DNA from: Granulicella aggregans
GTDB taxonomy: Bacteria > Acidobacteriota > Terriglobia > Terriglobales > Acidobacteriaceae
DNA length: 64,000 nucleotides
Assembly: GCF_014203275.1 (NCBI RefSeq)
Contig: NZ_JACHIP010000001.1
Location: forward strand, 186,001-250,000
Reading direction: 5' to 3'
Shown here: in pieces, positions 54,599 to 62,126 of the stretch
How positions within the stretch are numbered: the stretch's first letter is position 1
How the letters are laid out: each line of letters begins with the position of its first letter
Made by a program: the position numbers and the translations under genes
Notes under the pieces: model-generated
Database searches by the model: none
What the model saw: only the letters and a program-made list of their open reading frames with translations
Told to the model about the DNA's origin: nothing

Positions 54599-55441
54599 AT
54601 GCGCATCGCCTTCTTCACTATCTGCGCTGCGATGGCTCCGCTGCTCCCAGCCCAACACACCTCCTTCGTCTCCGCGCCAGCAAAATCCTGGGCCGTCGAT
54701 GCCGCCGCCAAAGAAGTCGATATCATCAATCACTCCGGCTCCTACATCCGCTATCGCCAGCGCGCCATCGACGACAGAGGCGACGAGCTCCGCGACGTCA
54801 TCGAGTCCAAAGACGGCGCTGTAGCTCGCCTCATCATGCGCGATAACCGGCCCCTCACGCCTGAAGAGGATCAGGCCGAGCGCGACCGTCTCACCGGCCT
54901 TCTCGATCACCCCTCCGACTACGCCCGCCACGTGAAGAACGAAAACAGCTCCAAGAAGATGGCCATCGACATCATCAAGGTCATGCCAGATGCCATGATC
55001 TACACCTACGCACCCGATCAGTCGCCCAGCCATGAAAGCTCCGCGCCCCAGGTCGTCATCGACTACGTCCCCGACCCCGCATTCAATCCACCCAACACTA
55101 CCAGCGTCGCCCTCACAGGCCTGCGCGGACGCATCTGGATCGACGCGAACGCGAAGACCATCGTCCACATGACCGGCGACATCTTCCGTCCCGTCAACTT
55201 TGGCTGGGGCATGCTCGCCCACGTCTATCCTGGCGGCAAACTCGACTTCGAACAGGCATCCGCAGCCGGTTCACGCTGGAACATGACCAGCTTTCATGAG
55301 GACGTCACCGCCCGCGCCCTCATGGTGAAAACCATTGCTGTCAAAAAGGAGTTTCAATCCCTGGACTTCCAGCCCATGCCCAGCCCCATGAGCTATCAAG
55401 ATGCCATCCACCTTCTGCTCAACACACCGCTGCCGAAGTAG
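54599..55441 (+). CDS. Exported hypothetical protein
   Basis: A 280-residue protein. ATG 54599 starts a signal peptide (MRIAFFTICAAMAPLLPAQ). The mature part has no family I can name. It has a YxRYRQRAIDDRGDELRD-type start, then ESKDGAVARLIMRDNRPLTPEE (about 68-90), and a C-terminal beta-rich region with LRGRIWIDANAKTIVHMTGD (about 180-200). This layout resembles acidobacterial secreted proteins that share a fold with outer-membrane lipoprotein-sorting proteins (LolA-like), but that is speculative. It is convergent with the enolase-superfamily gene. Confidence 0.7.
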   Translation: MRIAFFTICAAMAPLLPAQHTSFVSAPAKSWAVDAAAKEVDIINHSGSYIRYRQRAIDDRGDELRDVIESKDGAVARLIMRDNRPLTPEEDQAERDRLTGLLDHPSDYARHVKNENSSKKMAIDIIKVMPDAMIYTYAPDQSPSHESSAPQVVIDYVPDPAFNPPNTTSVALTGLRGRIWIDANAKTIVHMTGDIFRPVNFGWGMLAHVYPGGKLDFEQASAAGSRWNMTSFHEDVTARALMVKTIAVKKEFQSLDFQPMPSPMSYQDAIHLLLNTPLPK

Positions 55442-55449
55442 AGAACCAG

Positions 55450-56592
55450 CTACACCAGCTCCCGCGCACGAGCCTTCATCGTCTCTCGCCGCACGGTCAG
55501 CTTCTCAATCCGCTCTCGCCGCACTTCGAATCCCATTCCTGGCACCTGCGGAACCACAATCTCACCTGCGCTGCTCACCGTCACCTCAGGCTCAATAATG
55601 TCTTCCGACCAGTAACGCTTCGAAGCGGATACATCCCCCGGCAGCGTGAAGTTCGGCAGTGACGACAGCGCGATATTGTGCGCCCGCCCAATCCCCGTCT
55701 CCAGCATTCCACCACACCACACCGGCACGCCTCGCTCCGCCGCAACGTTGTGTACGGCAATCGCCTCGCTGAAACCGCCTACACGCCCATTCTTGATATT
55801 GATGATCCGGCACGACTCCATATCGATCGCCGCCAGCGCATCTCTGCGATTGCGAATCGATTCATCTAAACAGATCGAAGTCTCCAGTCGCTTCTGCAGC
55901 ATCGAGTGAAAGTAAAAGTCGTCGTACCACATCGGCTGCTCGATCATCAGCAGGTTGAACGCGTCCCACTCGATGAGGTGATCGAAGTCCTTCATCCGGT
56001 ACGCCGAATTCGCATCGCAGCTCAGCGTGATGTCCGGCCAGCGGTTCCGCACCGCCTCGAACATCTTTGTGTCGTTCCCCGGCTTGCACTTCAGCTTGAT
56101 CCGCTGATACCCGGCCGCCAACTCTGTTTCAATCTTCTCCATCAATTTCGGCAGCGAGCTCTGTATCCCAATCGACACGCCGCACGGAATCATCTCGCGA
56201 ACCCCGCCGAGCAGGGAGCTCAGACTCACGCCCTGACGTTGCGATTCTAGGTCCCAGACCGCGTTCTCCAGTGCCGCCTTGGCCATGCGGTGACCGCGCA
56301 CCTGGCCAAAGATATGGGGACAGTTCCCGCCGCCTCGAAGCTTCTCCCCCGCGTTCAGCAGGCTGGGAACCAGCTCGCCCGTCATCACGCCCCATGCGGT
56401 ATCAACCGTCTCGTCCGAGAAGTAGGGATGCTCGCCCGCGACACACTCGCCCCATGCAGTCAGTCCTTCAGACTCGATTTCAACCAGCAGTATCCTGCGC
56501 GCGTCGGTCACCCCGAAACTCGTCTCAAAAGGATGCGCTAATGGAAGATTGATTTCGCGAAGGTGGATGGCATCGATCGTGATCGTCGACAT
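55450..56592 (-). CDS. Enolase-superfamily enzyme: N-succinylamino acid racemase / o-succinylbenzoate synthase type
   Basis: A 380-residue enzyme starting at ATG 56592 behind AGGA. The muconate-lactonising-type barrel has the KxK base (IKLKCKPG, about 165-167), metal ligands Asp (SCDANS, about 192), Glu (MIEQP, about 218) and Asp (CLDES, about 243), and the second base Lys in INIKNGRVGG (about 267). These fit the MenC/NSAR family, where some members make o-succinylbenzoate for menaquinone and others racemise N-succinylamino acids. No men genes are near, and the upstream neighbour is a GNAT of the kind linked to NSAR pathways, so racemase activity is favoured (inference). Confidence 0.88.
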   Translation of the reverse strand: MSTITIDAIHLREINLPLAHPFETSFGVTDARRILLVEIESEGLTAWGECVAGEHPYFSDETVDTAWGVMTGELVPSLLNAGEKLRGGGNCPHIFGQVRGHRMAKAALENAVWDLESQRQGVSLSSLLGGVREMIPCGVSIGIQSSLPKLMEKIETELAAGYQRIKLKCKPGNDTKMFEAVRNRWPDITLSCDANSAYRMKDFDHLIEWDAFNLLMIEQPMWYDDFYFHSMLQKRLETSICLDESIRNRRDALAAIDMESCRIINIKNGRVGGFSEAIAVHNVAAERGVPVWCGGMLETGIGRAHNIALSSLPNFTLPGDVSASKRYWSEDIIEPEVTVSSAGEIVVPQVPGMGFEVRRERIEKLTVRRETMKARARELV

Positions 56593-56689
56593 AGTTCCTG
56601 TCCTGTTGTTTCGTGGCATTAACTGCTTTGATTACGTGCAATCGGCGGCAACAGCTTCGAGGTCGACTCAGGTGCGAATACGATCTATC

Positions 56690-57472
56690 CTATCGGACAT
56701 CCACGTCCAGGGTTGTGGACTTTTCCAATTCCCCCAGCAAAAACACGCCATTTTTCTGTTCGTCACGCTCGTACCCGAGAATCGCCATCCCCCTGCTAAA
56801 CGCGTCCTGCAGCGCCAAGCGGTTTGCCGTCTGCACTGCCGCCGCGTGGGCACGCAGGTCAGCCGCAGCTTTCCACTCCGCAACCTCCTTCGGAACAACG
56901 ACTCTTTCCAGCGGCTCAAACGTTGCTGCTTCGCCACTTAGAGCCCTCTCCACCCGCTCCGACCGCAGCCACCACTCAGCATAAAGCCGGTCCGTCGGCA
57001 ATCCGCCCTGCAACGCAGAGGTCGACGGTCCATAGAAGTTAGCCTCGTACCTCCGCGAGATCGCTCCCAGCTTCGCGATATTCAGATACGCGTTCTTTGT
57101 CTCGAGAGGATCGTACGTCCACTCCATCCGCTCGATCCCCCGCGAAATCGCGTCATCCCTTTGAGCCAGCTTCAGCCGCCGGCCCAACCCCGCATTGCGG
57201 TACTCCGGCAGCACCGCCAGCATGTGCGAGTGCAGATAGGGCTTGCCGTCGCGATAAGCCGGCAACGCCATGGCAAATCCGATCATCTTCCCGTCGGGAG
57301 CAAACGCACCCAGGACCTGTCCGCCAATCTTCATCGCCAGCAGGAACATTCGCCGCGGAACGATATCGCTGTCGTCATATCCCCAAACCGCACCTTGGAT
57401 ATCGACGCACTGCTGAAACTCTTCCAGTCCCACCGCCATCCGTATCAAGACATCGCCGTTCCGCCCGTCCAT
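56690..57472 (-). CDS. GNAT-family transferase (COG3375-like)
   Basis: A 260-residue protein with an N-terminal GNAT domain: FQQCVDIQGAVWGYDDSDIV (about 19-38), PYLHSHMLAVLPEYRNAGLGRRLK (about 78-101, holding the acetyl-CoA loop) and MEWTYDPLETKNAYLNIAKLG. The C-terminal 120 residues are specific to the predicted acyltransferases that travel with NSAR/OSBS enzymes. In Geobacillus such a neighbour is a D-amino-acid N-succinyltransferase, and the same role is possible here. It is upstream of the enolase-superfamily gene on the same strand, about 97 bp apart. Confidence 0.88.
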   Translation of the reverse strand: MDGRNGDVLIRMAVGLEEFQQCVDIQGAVWGYDDSDIVPRRMFLLAMKIGGQVLGAFAPDGKMIGFAMALPAYRDGKPYLHSHMLAVLPEYRNAGLGRRLKLAQRDDAISRGIERMEWTYDPLETKNAYLNIAKLGAISRRYEANFYGPSTSALQGGLPTDRLYAEWWLRSERVERALSGEAATFEPLERVVVPKEVAEWKAAADLRAHAAAVQTANRLALQDAFSRGMAILGYERDEQKNGVFLLGELEKSTTLDVDVR

Positions 57473-57502
57473 CGAACTCCCCTACTCTCGTTTTGCAAAG
57501 CC

Positions 57503-57564
57503 GTCATCTCGACCCGAGCCGCGCAGCCTCATCGCGCGGCGGAGTGGAGAGACCCCCGCATTTT
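57503..57564 (+). repeat. Interspersed palindromic element, family A copy 4
   Basis: GTCATCTCGACCCGAG, hairpin CCGCGC..GCGCGG, then GTGGAGAGACCCCCGCATTT. It lies between mazG and the GNAT gene and is followed by D2. Confidence 0.88.
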
Positions 57565-57615
57565 ACTTTTCATTCTTAGCAGTATTTCCCGGCCGTCCTT
57601 CGACAATATCTCCCT

Positions 57616-57650
57616 GTCATCCTTCGACGAAGTCGGAGGATCTGATTTCA
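57616..57650 (+). repeat. Interspersed palindromic element, family D copy 2, overlapping the mazG 3' end
   Basis: GTCATCCTTCGACGAAGTCG, with the palindrome CTTCGACGAAG. On the minus strand it provides the mazG stop codon and the preceding codons (SSDFVEG). Confidence 0.75.
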
Positions 57651-58489
57651 TCTTCCTCGCCGGACCCATTCTTGATTGAAGAAGCACCTTGCCTCTTCGC
57701 CTTCGCCCAAAACTCTTCCAACTCCGCCGCACTCTTCCCACGAAGTCCTTCATCGCCCGCCTGGGCTTCCATCCCCGCAAACCGTCGCCGGAACTTCGCA
57801 TTCGCCCCACGCAGAGCCGCGTCCGGATCTATCTTCAAATGCCGGGCCAGATTCACCGCAGTGAACAGCACATCGCCCAACTCATCCTCCGCTGCCTCGC
57901 GCGACGAAATGGCAACCTCCGCCTTCAACTCCTCAATCTCCTCATCCAGCTTCTGGAAAAGCTCAGCCGCCCGGCCATCCGCATTAGGCCAGTCAAACCC
58001 CACCTTTGCCGCCTTTGACCCCAGCTTTCCCGCCTCCAGCAAAGGCGGCATCGACCGCGGCACTTCATCGAGCAAAGAAGCGGCCTTCACTCCCGCAGCT
58101 TGCTTCTCCTCCAGCTTGATCTGCTCCCAGTTCCGCAGCACGGCGTCCGCGTCGGTAGCCGTTGCATCTCCAAAGATATGCGGATGCCTTCGGATCAGCT
58201 TCGCATTCAGGTTCACAGCAACGTCATGAATATCGAAGTACCCCGCCTCCGCCGCCATCTGCGAATAGAACAGCACCTGCAGGAGGAGATCACCGAGCTC
58301 ATCCTTCAAATCAGGCCAGGCCCGCCGCTCAATCGCGTCAAAGACCTCGTAGGTCTCCTCCAACGTATGCCGCTTGATGCTGTCAAAGGTCTGCTCGCGG
58401 TCCCACGGACACCCATCCGGTCCGCGCAGCCTGGCCATAATCGCAACGGCCTCAGCAAACGCCGCTTCTTTCTTTTCCATCGACTCCAC
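57617..58489 (-). CDS. mazG: Nucleoside triphosphate pyrophosphohydrolase MazG
   Basis: A 290-residue cytoplasmic enzyme that hydrolyses NTPs to NMP and PPi and limits ppGpp and mutagenic nucleotides. It has two MazG domains: N-terminal (about 20-130) with LRGPDGCPWDREQTFDSIK, EETYEV and DELGDLLLQVLFYS, and C-terminal (about 150-260) with KVGFDWPN, EEIEELKAEV and EDELGDVLFTAVNLAR. The last dozen residues after about 275 (SGEEDEIRSSDFVEG) fall in or beside repeat D2 and are not conserved in the family. The start is GTG 58489 or ATG 58480; GGAG lies just before the ATG. Confidence 0.94.
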   Translation of the reverse strand: MESMEKKEAAFAEAVAIMARLRGPDGCPWDREQTFDSIKRHTLEETYEVFDAIERRAWPDLKDELGDLLLQVLFYSQMAAEAGYFDIHDVAVNLNAKLIRRHPHIFGDATATDADAVLRNWEQIKLEEKQAAGVKAASLLDEVPRSMPPLLEAGKLGSKAAKVGFDWPNADGRAAELFQKLDEEIEELKAEVAISSREAAEDELGDVLFTAVNLARHLKIDPDAALRGANAKFRRRFAGMEAQAGDEGLRGKSAAELEEFWAKAKRQGASSIKNGSGEEDEIRSSDFVEG

Positions 58490-58616
58490 GCAGCAGTCCT
58501 CCCCAGCTACGAAAAGCCTACAGTATCGCCATCACTCGCAATGCGGGGATCCTTCACTTCACTTAGAAGGGGGAAGCTGAGAGGCTTCACCCCACCCATG
58601 CCACAATAAGTCAGCG

Positions 58617-58832
58617 ATGCCACCCAGAACCCAATCCGGAACACCGCGAGCGTGGAAGCTTCTTCTACTCCTCCCCTATCTAGGCCTCTGCTTCCCCCAG
58701 CTGTACACCCGCGCCGCCCCAGCGCTCATCGGCTTCCCATTCTTCTACTGGTACCAATTCCTCTGGGTCGTTCTAACCTCAGCTATCCTCGCCCTCTACT
58801 ATCTCCGCACCCGCCGCGACACTACACCCTGA
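58617..58832 (+). CDS. Small DUF3311 membrane protein
   Basis: A 71-residue protein with two hydrophobic segments (about 14-30 and 38-62) and the DUF3311 core LYTRAAPALIGFPFFYWYQFLWVV. DUF3311 genes usually precede a sodium:solute symporter and are thought to be its small subunit. No such transporter is adjacent here, since OmpA and uvrC follow, so this copy is orphaned or acts in trans. It is divergent from mazG. Confidence 0.82.
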   Translation: MPPRTQSGTPRAWKLLLLLPYLGLCFPQLYTRAAPALIGFPFFYWYQFLWVVLTSAILALYYLRTRRDTTP

Positions 58833-58867
58833 ACCCCTTCCCCGAAACCCTACCGTTAAAGAGGCTA

Positions 58868-58893
58868 ACGGAACCCTATAAAAGCGGTTCCGT
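58868..58893 (+). terminator. Hairpin after the DUF3311 gene
   Basis: ACGGAACC pairs with GGTTCCGT around a 10-nt A-rich loop, 35 bp after the DUF3311 stop. It has no T tract, so it is a weak terminator candidate. Confidence 0.4.
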
Positions 58894-58999
58894 CGCGGTG
58901 GGAGGGAAAGCGGATCCGGATGGTTCCCGATTCGCCCCGAAAGCGGGTTGGTCGTGCGGAAGTAAGGCGAGGTTTGGTGTAGCAGCTTGTTGGCGATGT

Positions 59000-59779
59000 C
59001 TACTGCCCACCGCTCGAATTTGTAGTTGCCGGTCCTTGAGATTGCGGGCCCATGTTGCTCATCAACTTCACTTCAACTCGGCGATTCTTTGCGCGTCCCG
59101 TAGCTGTCTTATCGGATGCAACCTGCTGATCTTTACCAATCCCGATTAGATAAAACTTGTGCGGCGGAACGTTGTATTGAGTCGCTAAGTAATTAACTAC
59201 AGCATCTGCGCGCCGTTGGCTGAGCTGATAGTTGTACTGAGCGTCCCCAGTAGAGTCAGTTCCGCCCGTAACTTCCAACAAATAGCCCTTTGTGCTGCTC
59301 AAAGAAGCTGCAAAGTCGTCCAGCTGCTTCTTATCGCTCGCAGTGAGCACGGACTTATCGAACGCAAACGTGACACTGACATCCGAGACCGGCTTGTAGT
59401 TATCCAGGTTTGCGACGACGCCGCTCAGAGTATCCACGCGGTTGTAAGCATCCTGTGCATTCTGGCCGGCGGCATTCGCCGCTTCGCCCGCCGCGTTCGC
59501 ATGCTGATTCGCAGCGTCCGCCGAAGCCTGCGCACCCGCGATTCCCTTTTGGGCGCGTTCATCCGTGTCGCCGATCGCACGGTGATCCGACGCAGTCTTC
59601 GCGTCAAGTTCGTTGGTTTGCTGAACCAGGGGGCCAGTCTGCGCTTTCACATAATTCTTTGACGCGCATCCCGTCACGCCCAGACCCATCGCCAGAACTC
59701 CGGCGGCAAAGATCCCCGCCGTATACATCGCGCGCGATGCTCCCTGCACCCGCACCCTACCAGAAGCGTAAGTTGTCAT
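59000..59779 (-). CDS. OmpA-family peptidoglycan-binding lipoprotein
   Basis: A 259-residue protein. The N-terminal hydrophobic segment ends in lipobox GVTGC (Cys about 38). An Ala/Gln/Asn-rich coiled region (about 60-120, Lpp-like alanine repeats QASADAANQHANAAGEAANA) is followed by an OmpA C-terminal domain (about 135-240): VTFAFDKSVLTASDKKQL, GGTDSTGDAQYNYQLSQRRA, AKNRRVEVKLM. It should anchor the outer membrane to peptidoglycan. The coiled Ala repeat combined with OmpA resembles a Pal-like protein with a spacer. No tol genes are nearby. Confidence 0.92.
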   Translation of the reverse strand: MTTYASGRVRVQGASRAMYTAGIFAAGVLAMGLGVTGCASKNYVKAQTGPLVQQTNELDAKTASDHRAIGDTDERAQKGIAGAQASADAANQHANAAGEAANAAGQNAQDAYNRVDTLSGVVANLDNYKPVSDVSVTFAFDKSVLTASDKKQLDDFAASLSSTKGYLLEVTGGTDSTGDAQYNYQLSQRRADAVVNYLATQYNVPPHKFYLIGIGKDQQVASDKTATGRAKNRRVEVKLMSNMGPQSQGPATTNSSGGQ

Positions 59780-60020
59780 AGTCGTTCTCCACTTTCAGTA
59801 TTACTTCCATTTAGATGCAGCCGTTGCCCCGTCGTTGGCTGGCTAGACTAAGCAGCTTCTAATCAGGAAGATGGGCCTTTTCCACAAAAGACACGGAAAA
59901 GCCGTGAAAAGACTTTCGGTAATTTTTCCCCGTGTTCCAGTCAATTCTTCCCGGTCTAGCGCCAGCTTCGACTCGCTGTATCCACGTCGCGCCAGGCACA
60001 TCTACACTTGAAACAGGCGC

Positions 60021-62072
60021 ATGGATCTCCTCGCAAAAATTCGCACCATCCCCACCCTTCCCGGCTGCTATCTCTACAAGAACGCCGAAGGCGAGGTCAT
60101 CTACGTCGGCAAGGCCAAAAACCTCCGCGCCCGCGTCCGCTCCTACTTCCTCGAAGCCAGCCAGATGAACGCCAAGACCGGCTCTCTGATGCGCGAGGCC
60201 GTCGACGTCGAATACATCACCGTCGACAATGAACGGGAGGCCCTTGCCCTCGAAAACAATCTCATCAAGCAGCGCAAGCCGCGCTTCAACATCCTCCTCC
60301 GCGACGACAAGACCTACCCCTACATCAAGCTCACGCTCAACGAGCGTTTTCCCAAGGTCTTCGTCACCCGCCGCCTGCGCAAGGACGGCAGCGCCTACTT
60401 CGGGCCGTACTTTCCGGGCAATCTGGCCTACCGCCTCGTCGACCTCATCCACCGCAGCTTCCTCATCCCCAGCTGCAAGATCGACCTCAACCGCTACCAC
60501 CCCCGCGCCTGCCTGCAGTACTACATCAAGCGCTGTCTCGGCCCCTGCGTCGAAGGCTTCGTCACGCCAGAGGCCTACAAAGAGACCGTCCGCGACGTCC
60601 AGCTCTTCCTCGAGGGGCGCACCGAAGAGCTCGAGCGCAAGCTGACCGCCCGCATGTCCGTAGCCGCCGAGGCCGAGCACTTCGAACTAGCCGCCCGCCT
60701 CCGCGACCAGGTCGTCACCGTCCACCAGATGCAGGACAAGCAGCGCATCGCCACCGCCGACAACGAAGACGCCGACGTCTTCGGCTTCCACTTCGAAAAC
60801 CAGATGCTCGCCGTCAACCTCTTCCACATGCGCGGCGGCAAGATCGTCGACCGCCGCGACTTCTTCTGGGAAGACCTCCCCGAAATGAACGCCTTCTTCG
60901 GTGAATCGTTGAACGAATCGACAGGTGAGGCGCTGGACTCTGAGGCGGAGCAGGAACTGGGTGCCCCATTCATCGCGCCTCTGTCTCACGCGATGAGTGG
61001 GTCTGCCACCGAACCCGACCCCGCGCAATCCGCTCCCGAGATCAACGAAGCTAGTCCGATCGCCTTCGAAGCCTCCCCCATCACGGAACCCGGAGAAACC
61101 TTCAGTCCCTCCGCCTTCTTCTCCGCTCTCCTCAAGCAACTCTACCTCGACCAGTCCTACATTCCTCGCTCCATCCTTCTCCCCGTCGACTTCCCCGACC
61201 GCGCGATCCTCACCGACGTGCTCTCCGAGAAAGTCGGCCATCGCATCGAGATCGCCGCCCCACGCCGCGGCGACAAACGCTCCTTGGTCGACCTAGTCGG
61301 TCAAAACGCCCGCCAGTCCTACGACCAGCGTTTCCGCGTCCTCCAGCCCAACCAGAAGGCCATCCAGCAAGCCCTCCAGGACGCCCTCACTCTGGAGGAA
61401 CTGCCAAAGCGCATCGAATGCTTCGACATCTCCCACATCCAGGGCGCCGAAACCGTCGCCTCCATGGTCGTCTGGGAAGACGGCGCGATGAAGAAGGCGG
61501 ACTACCGCAAGTTCCAAGTCAAGACCGTCTCCGGCGTCGACGACTTCGCCTCCATGCGCGAGATCATCCACCGCCGCTACAAACGCCTGCTCGACGACAA
61601 GAAGGACTTCCCCTCCCTGATCCTCATCGATGGCGGCCTCGGCCAGCTCCACTCCGCCGCCGACGCTCTAGCCGAGATCGGCGTCACCCTCCAACCCCTC
61701 GCCTCGATCGCCAAGAAAGAAGAGATCATCTACGTCTACGGCCAGGAGAACGACCCCGTAGTCCTCGACCGCCGCAGCCCTGTCCTGCACCTCGTCCAGA
61801 AGATCCGCGACGAGAGCCACCGCTTCGCCGTCACCTACCACCGCAAGCGTCGCCAGATCCGCGACCGCGAAAGCGAACTGGACGCCATCCCCGGCGTAGG
61901 CCCCCGCACTCGCCAGCGCCTAGTCCAGCACTTCGGAAGCGTCCGCGGCATCAAGCAAGCGACCCACGACGCCCTCACCGCCGTGGTCTCCCCAGCCATC
62001 GCCACGAAGATCAAATCCCACTTCGCCGAAGATGCCGCAGAATCAACGCCCTCCCTCGTCCAAATCTCCTAA
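60021..62072 (+). CDS. uvrC: Excinuclease ABC subunit C with in-frame repeat insertion
   Basis: A 683-residue nucleotide-excision-repair nuclease; the family norm is about 600. GIY-YIG domain (about 8-90, GCYLYKNAEGEVIYVGKAKN), Cys-rich FLIPSCKIDLN, UVR motif (about 208-240, EHFELAARLRDQV), UvrC RNase H-like domain (about 370-545, ECFDISHIQGAETVASMVVW and LILIDGGLGQLHSA) and tandem HhH (about 600-660, LDAIPGVGPRTRQRLVQHFG). Between the UVR and RNase H-like parts lies an unusual Glu/Ser/Pro-rich linker (about 295-368), and residues about 314-330 (GAPFIAPLSHAMSGSAT) are encoded by repeat B5. The domains on both sides are intact. Confidence 0.95.
   Translation: MDLLAKIRTIPTLPGCYLYKNAEGEVIYVGKAKNLRARVRSYFLEASQMNAKTGSLMREAVDVEYITVDNEREALALENNLIKQRKPRFNILLRDDKTYPYIKLTLNERFPKVFVTRRLRKDGSAYFGPYFPGNLAYRLVDLIHRSFLIPSCKIDLNRYHPRACLQYYIKRCLGPCVEGFVTPEAYKETVRDVQLFLEGRTEELERKLTARMSVAAEAEHFELAARLRDQVVTVHQMQDKQRIATADNEDADVFGFHFENQMLAVNLFHMRGGKIVDRRDFFWEDLPEMNAFFGESLNESTGEALDSEAEQELGAPFIAPLSHAMSGSATEPDPAQSAPEINEASPIAFEASPITEPGETFSPSAFFSALLKQLYLDQSYIPRSILLPVDFPDRAILTDVLSEKVGHRIEIAAPRRGDKRSLVDLVGQNARQSYDQRFRVLQPNQKAIQQALQDALTLEELPKRIECFDISHIQGAETVASMVVWEDGAMKKADYRKFQVKTVSGVDDFASMREIIHRRYKRLLDDKKDFPSLILIDGGLGQLHSAADALAEIGVTLQPLASIAKKEEIIYVYGQENDPVVLDRRSPVLHLVQKIRDESHRFAVTYHRKRRQIRDRESELDAIPGVGPRTRQRLVQHFGSVRGIKQATHDALTAVVSPAIATKIKSHFAEDAAESTPSLVQIS
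60961..61010 (+). repeat. Interspersed palindromic element, family B copy 5, inside uvrC
   Basis: GTGCCCCATTCATCGCG..CGCGATGAGTGGGTCTGCCAC matches the intergenic copy at 30064 with only a shifted dinucleotide and one deletion. It preserves the uvrC frame and adds no stop. Confidence 0.92.
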
Positions 62073-62126
62073 CTCCGAATCATCCTACCGGAACGAATTC
62101 TCAAATCAGGACGTATCCTCCTCCAC

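Noticed and set aside
55450-56592. Firm assignment as menaquinone enzyme MenC
   Set aside because: Catalytic residues do not separate OSBS from NSAR, no other men genes are near, and the GNAT neighbour points to NSAR.
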